64,000 nucleotides of DNA from the NCBI GenBank assembly GCA_963573305.1, contig OY754330.1, positions 17,022,596-17,086,595 on the forward strand, in the 5' to 3' direction. Both the position numbers and the translations under genes were made by a program. The notes beneath the pieces were generated by a model. The model saw only the letters and a list, made by a program, of their open reading frames with translations, made no database searches and was not told the origin of the DNA. This DNA is from Pyrrhosoma nymphula (Eukaryota > Arthropoda > Insecta > Odonata > Coenagrionidae). Shown here piece by piece: positions 24,116 to 34,619 of this stretch (position 1 is the stretch's first letter; each line of letters opens with the position of its first letter).

Positions 24116-26675
24116 TTAGTAAAATATACATTGTATTAAAATACATTACATTTAAATAACTTAAAAAAAGGAAAAATGTAGTGGAAAGTGGTAGAAAAAG
24201 ATGTGAAGGTACGTCAGGTGTACTGCGGGGAAGCAAAATTCAGATAGTCTAGAGATTACAGCTCAGATTAAAAACTTTAAGTGACCCACTGACCTAGCTA
24301 TTTCTCGTAGGGAGATACATGAGGCAAGATTAATCGCTGAGCCCACACCGATGGGCAATGAAATAAAGCGAACAATTGGGGTCAGAAAAGTTACACAATA
24401 ACAGTTTAAGGTCAGAACTCTCACACTAATATTAAAAGAAACGCACTTTGTGAAAAACTGTGCAGAATTTTAAAATTATAAAAAATAACCACCTTCATTA
24501 AGATTAAATGGCTAGTGAAAATATGATATAGATATTTTTGAATGCCTACGATCCAACGTGGTTCGCTGTTAAGACCATCCCAATTGCGTTGACGGTGCAA
24601 AGCATCTGTGGCTTCACATTCACCGGGCCAAATTAATGCCAAAGCATGCCAAAGATGTAGTTTCCCAAATAAGTCAGAAAAAGGCTTACTTTGGGCATCC
24701 AGAAAATGTACTTCAAACAATGCTTTTCGATGAGAGGAAAAGGGGTAAAAAGCTGACTGTTCACGTGAAAGAGTCACGACGTGCTGTGCCAGCTTTCAAG
24801 TCGAAATAGAACTTCCAAGTACACGTCTTCCCAACAGAACCGTAGGTATTTTAGTGTAAACTAGAGTTCACATTAGCAATGTACTGCCTTTATCTATGCG
24901 GTAATGAATATTTTCCCTTGCAGAATGTGTTCGTAACCCCCACGTATCCACGTGGCTCCATATGCAAGAGGAATGACTGGTTTGCATCCTAAAACCCTTT
25001 AATTCAACATAAACCCCTTTATTTTCATCAAAAGTTATTGTAGTGATCTGAATAATAGCGCAAAATTATGACTTACAGCTGCCAGAACAGTAATGAGTTC
25101 CCTGTTAATTCAATCTCACGATTTAAAAAAAATCCGGGGCAAAATCACTATAATTGACACCAAAACGGCGATTTTTGATCAGCTAAAACTTCAGAAGGGA
25201 GGGTGAGACCCCTAAATATTTATATTTTTCGAAAATATTTTTTTCGGTTTATCTGTGGTTAAATTTGTACCTTTTCCAAAAATTCAAATCGAAATTTAAA
25301 AAAAAAATGTTTTTTCGATGCACCCTGGCGTGGTGCCGGGAGTATAGACGACACCCACCATTTACGACACCCGATGTGAAGTATTTGAAGGGACCAATTG
25401 TCCCGCATTGTAATCATTTGATGTATGTTTATGTTTTGCCCATATTTGAAAGGTTTATGTGTGTTTTTTGATGGGCAAGTTATTAATTTATGTGTGATTC
25501 AGCAGACGCAAGGGTATTTGAATATGTAGTAATGAAGAGTGAATATTTGATTTAAGTGCACTGTAGTGTGATTTGTTTGTGGGATAGATGAAATTGGAGT
25601 CACATGTGCAGTCAGATATAAATGAATAAAATAGATCTTTTGCAATCGAAACGCGAGTGTTATCACCGTGAAAAGAAAAGCTACCTAAATTCCCTGTGGC
25701 GGAGGTGAGCAGAAGATAGAAGAAATCAGAAAGGTTAGTAGATATAAATAATTAATTGTTTCATTTCGCGTACGACGTAGGGTATTATATAAATTAAGAA
25801 GTAACACCTTTTAGCTAATTACAGCTAGTAATAAAAATAAATAAATGTAAGTGTTGCACTATTAAACGAGAAGATCATGTATATATGTATTATTAATGTA
25901 TGTAAACTTTATTTAGAGAACGGTTCACACGAATTGGATGAAAATTACTAATTTACTAATTTAGGGTACGAATAAGCTATTTACGTCGGTCTTAAATCTA
26001 GGAAAACTCTTTTTTACAAGATATTGGGCAAAAAAATTGTATTTTTGACATTTAAAAAGGCCACTCCATTTTATCGCCCTTTTCAAGGTAATCATCAAAT
26101 GCTTACAGCATTGTTTCATCGGAGGTTTTACGATTACGCATTTGTTTAACTATGAGCCAGAGAAGTGAGTGGTCAGTGGACATGCAACTACATGATTTTC
26201 AGCAACGTTTAAAATGCCAATTCGCTCAGCAAATGTGATTTCTTCATGAAATCGCCTGATAAAAAATTACAATCCGATCCGACCGAAGATTGGCCCCGAG
26301 ATATTGAATAATAATATTGGCATATTTATTGCACTCTAAAAATTTTACAGAGAATACTAGCAAGAAAGAGTGAAGTTAGGCACCTCAGAAGAAAGTTATC
26401 ACGATGGGGTTGCCGTTCCTGTGGTATAGAAGTAATATTGAACAATAAGGAAGAAATAAATTGGTTGGCCGAGATATAGATAGATACATATTGATTGATA
26501 GATAAATAAATGTTGGGCGAGTAATGGTTGGGTAATTGGGGTGAGATTGAGACTTTAAAAGTCCCGTCTTCCATCTAACCCCAAAGAGGAGAGAGTTGAG
26601 AGGAGAGGCTAATCAGTATTCGGATTGACGACAAATGACGATGAAGCATCTTCATTTTTAGGATCGACTGTGATA
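24116..26675. other. no gene recognised
   Basis: AT-rich. The longest frame is 118 codons on the minus strand (24421-24777), without a recognisable domain, splice context or codon signal that I can judge. Several short poly-A and poly-T runs. Nothing else stands out. Confidence 0.4.
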
Positions 26676-26678
26676 TTA

Positions 26679-27245
26679 AGGTAGTTTGAGCGTAATATTT
26701 CCCTAGTCATAATAGAGACCATATTCGAATTTTATTTTTTTTTATTTTAGTGTTTGTATGAAGCAGATATTGTAATATTAATGGCGCAAATATATTGTGA
26801 AAAATGACAAATATTCTCAGTAATTAAATGAATATATCTACTTAAGTCTCTAACTTGACTCATTTTTTTCCCGACGTACGGCTGAAAAGCCTAAAAAAAC
26901 AGCAGGTATTTTTGTGATTCTGTGAAAATGACTTCGGTGAGTAATGGATACATTTCTGTAAAAATAGTTGAGAAAACATACAAACTACACACCGTTAGTT
27001 TTATGACCAAATCTAGGTGTTATAAATTCCTAATTTTTTCAATATTCTCTCTCTGGAGCGCACAGCCGTAATCTATCCCATGTAAAACAGCTTGTATTTT
27101 CAGTGAAATTGCTCGAAAAGTAGTTCGGTGGGGGGTTAATATTTTAATGCAATTGGAAATATGGGAGTTTTTTTCTTTAAAATAAGGCCAAAGTCATCTA
27201 ATTCTAGGCTTTATTAGGCCTTCTTTACCGCTTCACAGAAATAAA
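26679..27245 (-). mobile_element. TTA-flanked MITE, family A, copy 1 (one end lost)
   Basis: Starts AGGTAGTTTGAGCG after TTA (26676-26678). Its interior is the reverse complement of the copy at 53295-53847, sharing GAGACCATATTCGAA, the region around CCGTAATCTATCCCATG, and a GTAGTTCGG segment near the far end. The far terminal repeat is no longer recognisable, and the boundary is approximate. No coding capacity. Confidence 0.75.
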
Positions 27246-27254
27246 AGATACCAG

Positions 27255-27897
27255 AGAACTCCATTCCTACTTCTCAACAATTGTCCTTCCCATAGTATCA
27301 TATTGCTCCCCAATATGGTCCATATCAGCCCCGACTAATCTAAAATCCCTTGATTGTATCCTCCATTTTTTTGCCAAAATAATCAAACACAGAGACTCAC
27401 ATTTCCGCAATATGTCCTCAAATGCTATTCTGTCTTCCCTTTCCATATCTAATCTCTAAAACCACAGACTTAAAACTGATTTAAAACTCCTCCACAACAC
27501 CCTTAACTCGACCATTGACTGCCCTGAACTGCTTTCTCTCTTCAACTTTAGGATACCAACTCGATCCACCCGCACGCATTCACTACTCTACCCGCCCTAT
27601 TCCCACTAGGATATCACTCACCCAGCGCTCACCTTTATTTCGCCTCTCCTCCCTTCTTAATTCACTCCCTCACACTGTCGATCCTTTTTATTTATCATGT
27701 AACCACTTCACCACCCAAGCCATGTCCCACCTGTCAACAAATTAAATACTTCCCCTTTCCATGTTGGGCTCTGCGTTGTTGATTTTTATGCTGTTATTGT
27801 ATTTTTGTCCTCTTGCATGTTTATTGTTAAATATTTCACTCTAAATTGGCGCACTAGCTGTATGTGAACAATGTTTTAAATAAATAAATAAATAAAA
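27255..27897 (+). pseudogene. LINE 3' end (Jockey/CR1-like) with (AAAT)n tail
   Basis: A conceptual translation shows the end of a non-LTR reverse transcriptase: YCSPIWS near 27300 (usual in the thumb after the RT core), then DCIL..F.KIIKHRD, then in a shifted frame a stretch ending FRIPTRSTRTHSLLY. A further shift gives LFRLSSLLNSLPHTVDPFYL. At least one stop and two frameshifts break it. A 3' untranslated stretch of about 150 bp then runs to AAATAAATAAATAAATAAAA at 27879-27897, a typical tail left by target-primed insertion. The 5' part of the element is absent, consistent with 5' truncation. Confidence 0.75.
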
Positions 27898-28305
27898 TGA
27901 TTTTCGCTCGAACAACCTAAAGCTCAGGTTTCTTTCACGAAACCCCGCGGGGAAAAAAGGAGGAAAACTGGATTGAACAAGAGTGAGCGTCTATTGGAGG
28001 TATTCTTCGAGCGGAGAGAGAAATAATCTTCGTTCGTATTGTGAGTGCGTGAGTATGTGGTTGGCCTTCCCTCTCTGTCTCTTTTCACTCGTAGTGTGAG
28101 AGGAGTATAAGGAATACGAGCTAGCGCGGAAGGAAGAGGGCTCCATTGGCGATATCGTTCTCCGGAGAGAAAGAAAGGCAAAGGGAAGAGATTCGCGGGA
28201 CGACGACCTCATCCCTGCAATTGATAGGAAATGGAGCGGTAAGGTAGGGATGAGGGGAAGGAAGTGCTGAAGGAGGATAGGGGTTAACCCGCCATTGGTC
28301 GCGCA
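27898..28305. other. no gene recognised; purine-rich GC-richer patch
   Basis: Overlapping minus-strand chance frames (27924-28181, 27991-28212, 28121-28306) result from low stop density in a G/A-rich stretch. They overlap one another in different frames and show no known domain. Confidence 0.4.
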
Positions 28306-28664
28306 ATGAGATTTTCTCTCACGCCAAATTTAAACTTGTGCTCACTTTGTTAACATGAGTTAGAATAAGTTCCCTTTCCTTCTAGCTGACTTTTTATCTC
28401 TTCCTATTGACCGATAGTCTCATAAAGTATAAATGAAGCGTCCGCAGCAGTGCAGTGATATGTCTGATACAGTCGGCTACAAGGTGTGAGACTTTTCCTC
28501 ATCGCGCGACCACTGACGTTAGTGTTTTTGTATCACTCCGTTGTGTTACGCTTGCGCAAAATGCGGGCAAAGTTCATTCATTTCGTGGAGAGCAGATACG
28601 TTAATGCAAATTTATGAGTCATGAGAAATAATGTCCTCATATAGAAATATTTCTTCTTGAGAAT
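28306..28664 (+). repeat. 359-bp dispersed repeat, copy 2
   Basis: Matches 23124-23482 along its full length without net length change. The flanks of the two copies are unrelated, so this is interspersed rather than a segmental duplication. Confidence 0.9.
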
Positions 28665-29226
28665 TGTAATTTTCTTCATTAATACCCAATAGTATCATCG
28701 CCAGTAAACGTTGCAATGATTATTTAATTGTATCAGTAATTGTGTCTACGTGGAAATCATTGTTTCAAATGAACATTAAGAGAAATAAATTAAATCTAAA
28801 TATAGTGTAATATATTGCCAATTAACGCTCTATGATAGATAATCAAAGGATACATATGAGTGTGAGAAAAAGGCTCACACGCGACCGCTCGCATGTGATA
28901 AGTAGCTTAGCGACCACACCCGGGTTAAGTGAAGGTCGGGAGAGTTGGGAGAGCTCCCCCAAACCGTAACTCCCGGCACCCCTGCCGACTGCACGCCGCG
29001 ATCGAATGCCATCGGAGAAATTTTGCTCACTATACCTTTTTCTCCCTCTTCCTCTGCAATGTATTTGCTGACTACATAGGTTATCATTTCTACATCTATA
29101 AATGAAACATACCACAGACTTAATATCTTTTCAACTCATGCTTTATACATTTACACTAAATTTTCTTAAATATGCCTAAAAGAATTCGACCGTATCTGAC
29201 GTTACGTGGTAGAACAGCCTTTTAGT
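28665..29226. other. no gene recognised
   Basis: Mixed composition. 28860-29050 is richer in C and G and gives two overlapping minus-strand frames of 70 and 90 codons with no recognisable domain. Confidence 0.4.
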
Positions 29227-29430
29227 AATTAAATTAAACTTCGGGAGTTGTACTGTCCACTTATTTATTATCTTTAATGCAAAATAGTACACTACACGTG
29301 TTTCAACGCTTAGGGCTTAGGTATTCCTGGTGATAACGCCGTAATCGTTGAAACTTGTGTAGTGTACTATTGTACATTAAAGATAATAAATAAGTGGACA
29401 TGTACAACTCCTTCAGTTTAATTTAATAAT
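29227..29430. repeat. near-perfect 200-bp hairpin (foldback) repeat
   Basis: Arms of about 82 bp (29227-29310 and 29347-29430) pair with few mismatches over GTCCACTTATTTATTATC and AGTACACTACAC. The loop is about 36 nt. The loop and inner right arm hold a hammerhead-like core. It could be a pair of PLE terminal repeats without coding sequence, or a foldback MITE. Confidence 0.85.
29327..29354 (+). ncRNA. hammerhead-like core in a hairpin loop
   Basis: CUGGUGA (29327-29333; one change from CUGAUGA), a 4-bp stem II (AACG 29335-29338 with CGUU 29346-29349), then GAAAC. Same order and spacing as the cores at 23985 and 45873. No clear GUC or stem I. Confidence 0.35.
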
Positions 29431-29837
29431 TATCTACAAAATTCCCAATTCCCAACTCACAAAATCTTCTTGTGTTTTAGCTTTTAGAGGGAGCTGTTAT
29501 TGAAGGAGTAGAAAATTCCCACGGTATGCCTGTCATTGTTTCATATATCATGTGTGTCATTAAAAAATAAATATTTTCTTTGAAATCGAAAAAAATATTA
29601 ATAGTACAATTTTCTAAACCGTATCTACGATTTTCCAAACGTTATAAAAAAATAATGTTTTCCAACAGCTTCATTTATCAGAAATGAAACAGTAAATTTT
29701 GCTATATGCCCAGAACTTACAACATAAAAACTGTTTGGTAACAACGTGAACCTCATAACCGGACAAATGTTGAGAATACCGGGACTAACAACGGTATTAC
29801 CTTTACTAGGTCACACGCAATCAATCCACATTGGGGG

Positions 29838-29940
29838 AGGATGTCTCGGTGTCTTAACTGATTAATACTCTCGGCGCGAGATCGAGGAGTCCGGATTCGA
29901 GTCCCGGTCAAAGGGAAATACTTTTCCTCCATGGAAATCG
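29838..29940 (+). mobile_element. tRNA-derived SINE-like head
   Basis: Box-A-like ATGTCTCGGTGTCTTAACTG (29841-29860) and a good box B GGATTCGAGTCCC (29893-29905) with a T-stem-like CCGG pairing around it. The order and spacing resemble a tRNA, but the acceptor and D arms do not fold convincingly, so a SINE head is more likely than a tRNA gene. Confidence 0.55.
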
Positions 29941-29944
29941 CACT

Positions 29945-30705
29945 ACATATCATCGGGGCAAAACGTCATCAGGTTATCGACTTAGCAAAACGCATTAGAG
30001 CGTAAAGCTAATGAATCGTGAACCTATATTCCAGTACAGGGGTAATGTCATCGTCTAAATTCATCTGAACAAAATCTGAATTTAGTTTTCAGTTCTAGAT
30101 ATTGATGGTAGATCTAAAAAAAACTTTATTTGGATGCTGAAGATTCCTAGTTTTAACTCATATTCAATTCAGTGCACAACATTTTTACCGATTACATTTA
30201 TGGAAATACTCTCATTTCTGTACTCGTGATTACTCACTCAGTCTAATACATGATCAGTCAAGCATACTCACATTTCTGTTTTGAGAATACATATTTCTCA
30301 TGTTTTCCTTAGCTATCTAATTTTCTATCACCGCTGCCATTTCTAGTGATTTGATTCATAATCATATGTGTAATGAATAATTCAAGGACGTAGAATGTAA
30401 TACATCTGTACCCTCAGGAGGGATTCAGGAGAGAATTTCAAATACCTAAGGTACCTAAGTTTCTGGCTAAGGACAGTTCGATGGTACATACATTTTCTAA
30501 ATCCTCAGATAAACTGTAGAACCAAAAAAACGCATCGACCAAACGAAAGGTTTTCCCCCAAGTATGCATCTACGTGAATTACTGGCTAACGAGAATTACA
30601 ATGCCAAGAATTATCGTGACATTTCGTGACCACCTATCAGATTCCTCTCATAAAGAACACAAAAATAAACTTCAAATGTTATTTATTCTCGACATCTTTT
30701 TATAT
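29945..30705. other. no gene recognised
   Basis: AT-rich unique-looking sequence. No frame over 60 codons that lies wholly inside it and no repeat structure that I can pair. Confidence 0.45.
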
Positions 30706-30758
30706 ATGGTGCAAATGTCACGAGTGTAGGTCAAATAATTTTTTATTTTTAAAATTTT

Positions 30759-30796
30759 GCCGACGTTTCGGATTTTTATTGATCCATCTTCTGGGC
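30759..30796 (-). ncRNA. minimal hammerhead-like sequence, left arm
   Basis: Minus strand: GCC, CAGAAGA (one change from CUGAAGA), stem II GGAU with AUCC (4 bp, 8-nt loop), GAAACGUC, GGC. GCC and GGC form stem I, ACGU is a palindrome that can act as a tiny stem III or pair between two molecules, and C precedes the expected cleavage. Only the second base of the first core box deviates. Confidence 0.55.
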
Positions 30797-31306
30797 TATA
30801 AACAAATGATACATGATGTTAAATGTTTGACAATTCTTTTTTGATTACATAATGGTTAATATTTAAAAAAATTGGATATCGCAACATAAAACATTAATTA
30901 AGACTAAAGTTCAACTTTGTGCATTCGCAAATCATGCAATAACAAATAGTCACTCATTTAATTTCTAAGAAGCCAAAATTTTAAACTCAGAACCAAAATT
31001 ATCAAAAAGATTATTCAAAGTAATGTACCATATATCCAGAAATAAAAAAAAGTTGCAATTAAAGGACAGATATTACTTATCTAAACAAAATTTATCATAA
31101 TTTAATAAATGATACATAACTTTTCAACAAAGAAATGGATCCAAGCAACCAAATTCAAATTGTAAATAAATAAAAACAGCACCAAACTTTAAAGGTAACA
31201 ATCATAAATGTCTATGTATTTTTTATATTTAATGTCTGTAAATTAAACCATTATGTAATCAAAAAAGAATTGTCAAACATTTAACATCATGTATCATTTG
31301 TTTATA

Positions 31307-31343
31307 GCCCAGAAGATGGATGAATAAACATCCAAAACGTCGG
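31307..31343 (+). ncRNA. minimal hammerhead-like sequence, right arm, decayed
   Basis: GCC, CAGAAGA, GGAU with AUCC, then AAAACGUC and GG. Inverse partner of 30759-30796, with a second core change (GAAA to AAAA), so less likely to cleave. Confidence 0.4.
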
Positions 31344-31394
31344 AAAAAGTTAAAAAATAAAAAATTGTTTGACATATACTCATGAGATTTGCAC

Positions 31395-32439
31395 TAAAAA
31401 TAAACTTTGTATAAGCTTAATTTGTACGGTTCATAATGAATTTGCAGAGCTGAGGAGTTTTTATTCTCTCGAAAGTAAAGAAAAACAGAAAACATGATAT
31501 CTAGGTACACACTATCATATATTTCTGAGTTTTTAACCCGTCCACATTGAATAGTTGTCAAAGAGGAGGTTATTCTTGGATCAATACACAAGTCGGTATA
31601 GAATGAGGACCGAAAACATAGAATATTCATTTCAATGACACAGGATTTCTCGGTTCGACGCATATCTCTTCTTCCGCTACGCGTCCTCGGAACGGTGTGT
31701 GGTGAAAAGCGTTCGAGATATTCCATTTTCGCGACAATCGATTGCGAGCGCGACTCTGTCTACTTAAAGAGCAGAATTATAGGAGAATGTGACGCGCGGC
31801 CATTATCGGGACGCGCTTTTTTTGTACGTGCGGAGGGAGAGTCGACGAGGACGATGCGCCGCGCTGCGGGAGCGTTTGAAAGCTCGGAGCAAACCGTGCG
31901 TGCGACGGGTTGTTGTTTTTTCTCCTATCCTTTCTCTCTATACTCTCTCCTGCTCCTCCTCCTTTTTTTTTAACTTTTCCAATCTCGGCCAGAGAGTTCT
32001 GTAGCTAGGCGGGGGAGGAAGGGAGAGAGGTATAGATGCCCATTCCTCGGCTCTTCCGTCCTATTCCCACGCGAGATTTTAAAAAACGTCGGTTGCCATC
32101 GCATCCAAACAGAATCCCAACCTTTTCTTTCCTTTCCACTCTCTCCACCTCTCTCCATCTCCCTAGTCGCCCATATTCCTCTTTTCTGGTCCTTTATCCT
32201 CCCCCTCCTTTCCCGTTTTCGCCCCCGTTCTGCCACCCGCATTCCCTCTTCGTTCCTCACATTGTATATTTGGATAGTGCATCCCTCCCTCATAGAAGAA
32301 CTAGAGAAGGTACCCGTTAAATTTACATTTATTGTACTAAACCATTCATATCTTAGTTAGTGCAAATATTCAATGAGCTAATACATATATACACGGAATA
32401 TCGACTTAAAAATTGGGTATGGTTGTTATGGGGACTAAC
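31395..32439. other. no gene recognised; CpG-containing GC-richer patch
   Basis: 31650-31910 is rich in CpG (for example GCGAGCGCGAC, GACGCGCGGCC, CGCCGCGCTGCGGG) and is followed to 32300 by a C/T-rich stretch. Overlapping frames up to 112 codons appear on both strands, none with a known domain. The CpG content, in contrast with the AT-rich surroundings, could mark a promoter or first exon, but no TATA, initiator or splice evidence decides it. Confidence 0.35.
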
Positions 32440-32859
32440 AAAACAAAATTCAATTCGTTAAAAAGCGCGATTCGTCAAAAACTGCTACGGGCGTACAGAC
32501 AGCGTTACACAGATGTTAAACGAATTAGGTTGGGAGCCGCTAGAGACTCGGAGGCTGCGCGCTAGGCTTAGATTGCTTGAACAATTGAAAATAGATATTT
32601 TTCAGAGCGACAGGGAGAACATCATATTAGAACCCCACTATATTTCCAGGTCCGACAGAAACGATAAATTAAGAGAGATATTTTGCCTAACGGATAGGTA
32701 TGGGAACTCGTTTTTCCCCAGAACAATAAGGGACTATAATAAATGCTAGGCGTAATTTCATTAGAGCGTTTCCTTTTTATATGTAAACGGCTGGTGTCCT
32801 AACACCCCCCGCCACACGCCTATTGAGGCGGCTTGCGGGGTAGTATGTAGATGTAGATG
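32440..32859 (+). pseudogene. LINE 3' end, Jockey/CR1-like, copy 1
   Basis: A conceptual translation reads FVKNCYGRTDSVTQ, LNELGWEPLETRR, then SFFPRTIRDYNKC and stops at 32747-32749. The motifs LGW-x2-LE-x-RR and SFFPRTI near the stop are the usual C-terminus of Jockey/CR1-group reverse transcriptases. A one-base shift near 32463 separates the first ten or so residues from the rest. The 3' untranslated part (32750-32859) ends in ATGTAGATGTAGATG, a hexamer tail. Everything upstream of the C-terminus is missing (5' truncation). Confidence 0.8.
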
Positions 32860-32870
32860 AAAAGTAATGA

Positions 32871-33479
32871 GATTCTCTTGGATAAAGAAAGCGAAGCTGG
32901 TGATAAGAGTAGTAAGTCACAAACTGGAGCAAGTAGAACAATTTAATTACTTGGGTAGTACGCTAGAAGAAACAGGACATAGTAGCAAAGACATTAGGAG
33001 GAAAGTAGCGCTAGCGAAGGGAGCGTTCAATAATAGAAGGGAGCTGATGGCGGGGACCTTAAGTAAGGATGTAAAAAAGAAGGCTGGTGAAGAGCTTGAC
33101 ATGGAGTGTAGCGTTTTATGGTGCAGAAACGTGGACCTTGAGAAAGGAAGACGAAAGTAGGCTGAAGGCTTTCGAGATGTGGGTGTGGAGGAGGATGGAG
33201 AAGGTGCGTTGGACGGAAAGGAAGACAAATGAGGAAGTGCTTGACATGGTGGGTGAGGAGAGGAAACTTCTGTATGAGATTAGGGGGAGGCAGGGCAGGT
33301 GGCTGGAAGGGGTAATGAGGGAAGATGGTTTGCTGATGGCCGTGATAGAGGGAAGGATGTTGGGTAAGCGGGGAAGGGGAAGGAAGAGAATCGGTTTTAT
33401 GGACGGGATGAAGAAAGGTAGGACTTACGCTGAGATGAAGAAAGAAATACTAGAGGTAGAAAGGGCACGGCACGTGTAA
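32871..33479 (+). pseudogene. LINE C-terminal fragment, RTE/BovB-like, one frameshift
   Basis: The first frame (to about 33080) reads QFNYLGSTLEETG and DIRRKVALAKGAF. After a one-base insertion in AAGAAGGCTGGTG the second frame gives AFYGAETWTLRKEDESRLKA, WVWRRMEKVRWTERKTNEEV and ends ERARHV at 33479. YLGS, YGxETWTL and the tryptophan-rich WRRM segment characterise the region after the polymerase core of common arthropod non-LTR elements. I place it nearest RTE/BovB from memory, with moderate certainty. It lies directly after the tail of the previous LINE in the same orientation but is a different family. About 75 bp of 3' sequence follows, ending in a weak ATGAA repeat. Confidence 0.75.
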
Positions 33480-33664
33480 GAGTTCGTTGGATATTCTCTG
33501 ACTTTCATCATAACCTACCTCTAACCGGTAGAATACTGTAATGAAATGAAATGCTATGGGGACGATGACTCAAAGACGGTAAAGTATTGTAAAAAATCGT
33601 CACGTTTTAGTAAAAAATTTGGAATATCGAGCGGAATACAAAATTCGGTATAAGAAATAAAACT

Positions 33665-34615
33665 CTTTAAGGAATTTACAACACCTAGATTTCGTCAAAA
33701 AACTAACGGTGTGTGTAGTATGTTAGGAAAATTGAAACTTCAAAGTTCTTACTATGTTCATATTCCACAATATTTCACCTGATACCTCCCTTTTTGTGTA
33801 GTTTGTACGTTTCCTCATCTATTAATAAAAAATTATCAATTTCTTACCGCAGTAAATTTTACAGAATGTCAGAAAATATTTTTAAGGAGGTCCGGTGGTT
33901 ACACTCAACTTAAGAAAATTCGACGAAACTTACTGGAAGAGTTACTTATGTTGTCTTAAATCTACCTGTTTTTCAAATAATTATTTACCGCAGATTACTT
34001 AAGATATTTGATCGAGAAGTGGACAAAAATTACATGGGTACTTATGGGAATACAAGGTACGCGTGGCTTAATTCATCAAAAAGAACCTTTTTTCTAGTTT
34101 GGAATAAGAAAAACAAAAACAAATAATAATAATAAAGTATATTAAGATTTAAATTATTTTTGTTTTCCTTATTCTAAACTAGAAAACGTTCTTTTTGATG
34201 AACAAAGCAAGTCACACCTCGCGTTCCCAAAAGAACCCATTTAATTTCATGACCATTTCCACACCAAATATCCTAATAAATCTGCGGTAAATAATTTTGA
34301 AAAAATTCAAGTAGCCTTAGGAAAACATAATTAATGCTTTCAGTAAGTTTCGTCGAATTCCCTTAAGTTGAGCAAAACCACCTTACCAACGTCCTTAAGG
34401 CGATTTCTCCGTGCATCGTGAAAACATGAATCAATTTAGAGACTCATGTGGTTATATTTATTAAATTACTGTGAATATTTGTCAAATATAACAATATTTT
34501 TGCAGGATTAATATTACAATATTTTTTTCATGCATCTTAGTGACGTTGAAATTTAAAAATAAAATTCGAATATGGTCTCCATTATGACTAGGAAAATATC
34601 TCGCTCAAACTACTT
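33665..34615 (+). mobile_element. TTA-flanked MITE, family A, copy 2, split by a nested element
   Basis: Collinear with 53515-53847: CACCTAGATTTCGTC corresponds to CACCTTTATTTCATC, TTACCGCAGTAAATTTTACA to the same region at about 53585, and GAATATGGTCTCCATTATGA to the right end. Ends near CTCGCTCAAACTACTT followed by TTA (34616-34618). The left 220 bp are missing or unrecognisable. The interior is interrupted at 33882-34398 by a second element. Confidence 0.75.
33886..34394. mobile_element. nested TTAA-flanked foldback MITE
   Basis: Long inverted arms (about 33886-34130 and 34145-34394) share GTGGTT..CTCAACTTAAG at the edges, TTCGACGAAACTTACTG inside, and GAACCTTTTTTCTAGTTT / AAACTAGAAAACGTTC near the centre. 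TTAA is present at both boundaries (33882-33885 and 34395-34398), the duplication typical of piggyBac-type insertion, although a shorter TAA duplication would fit equally. The insertion point lies inside family A, whose uninterrupted copy at 53295 shows the empty site. No coding capacity. Confidence 0.8.
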
Positions 34616-34619
34616 TTAC

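Larger units (their letters stand above)
30709..31394. mobile_element. foldback element with about 148-bp inverted arms
   Basis: Arms 30709-30856 and 31246-31394 are inverse copies, sharing GTGCAAAT at the outer edges, the AAGATGGAT / ATCCATCTT segment, CATTTGTTTATAG and AACCATTATGTAATC at the inner edges. The 390-bp interior is AT-rich without a frame. Each arm contains a 38-nt hammerhead-like sequence, in opposite orientation. Probably a PLE-terminal-repeat-derived element. No clear target duplication was found. Confidence 0.85.

Noticed and set aside
24421..24777. 118-codon minus-strand frame as an exon
   Set aside because: No recognisable domain and no clear splice boundaries that I could support.
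29838..29910. Functional tRNA gene
   Set aside because: Box B is good, but the acceptor and D arms do not pair, so a SINE head is more likely.
31635..32320. Several overlapping frames as a gene
   Set aside because: They conflict in phase and strand and reflect the low stop density of a GC-rich patch.
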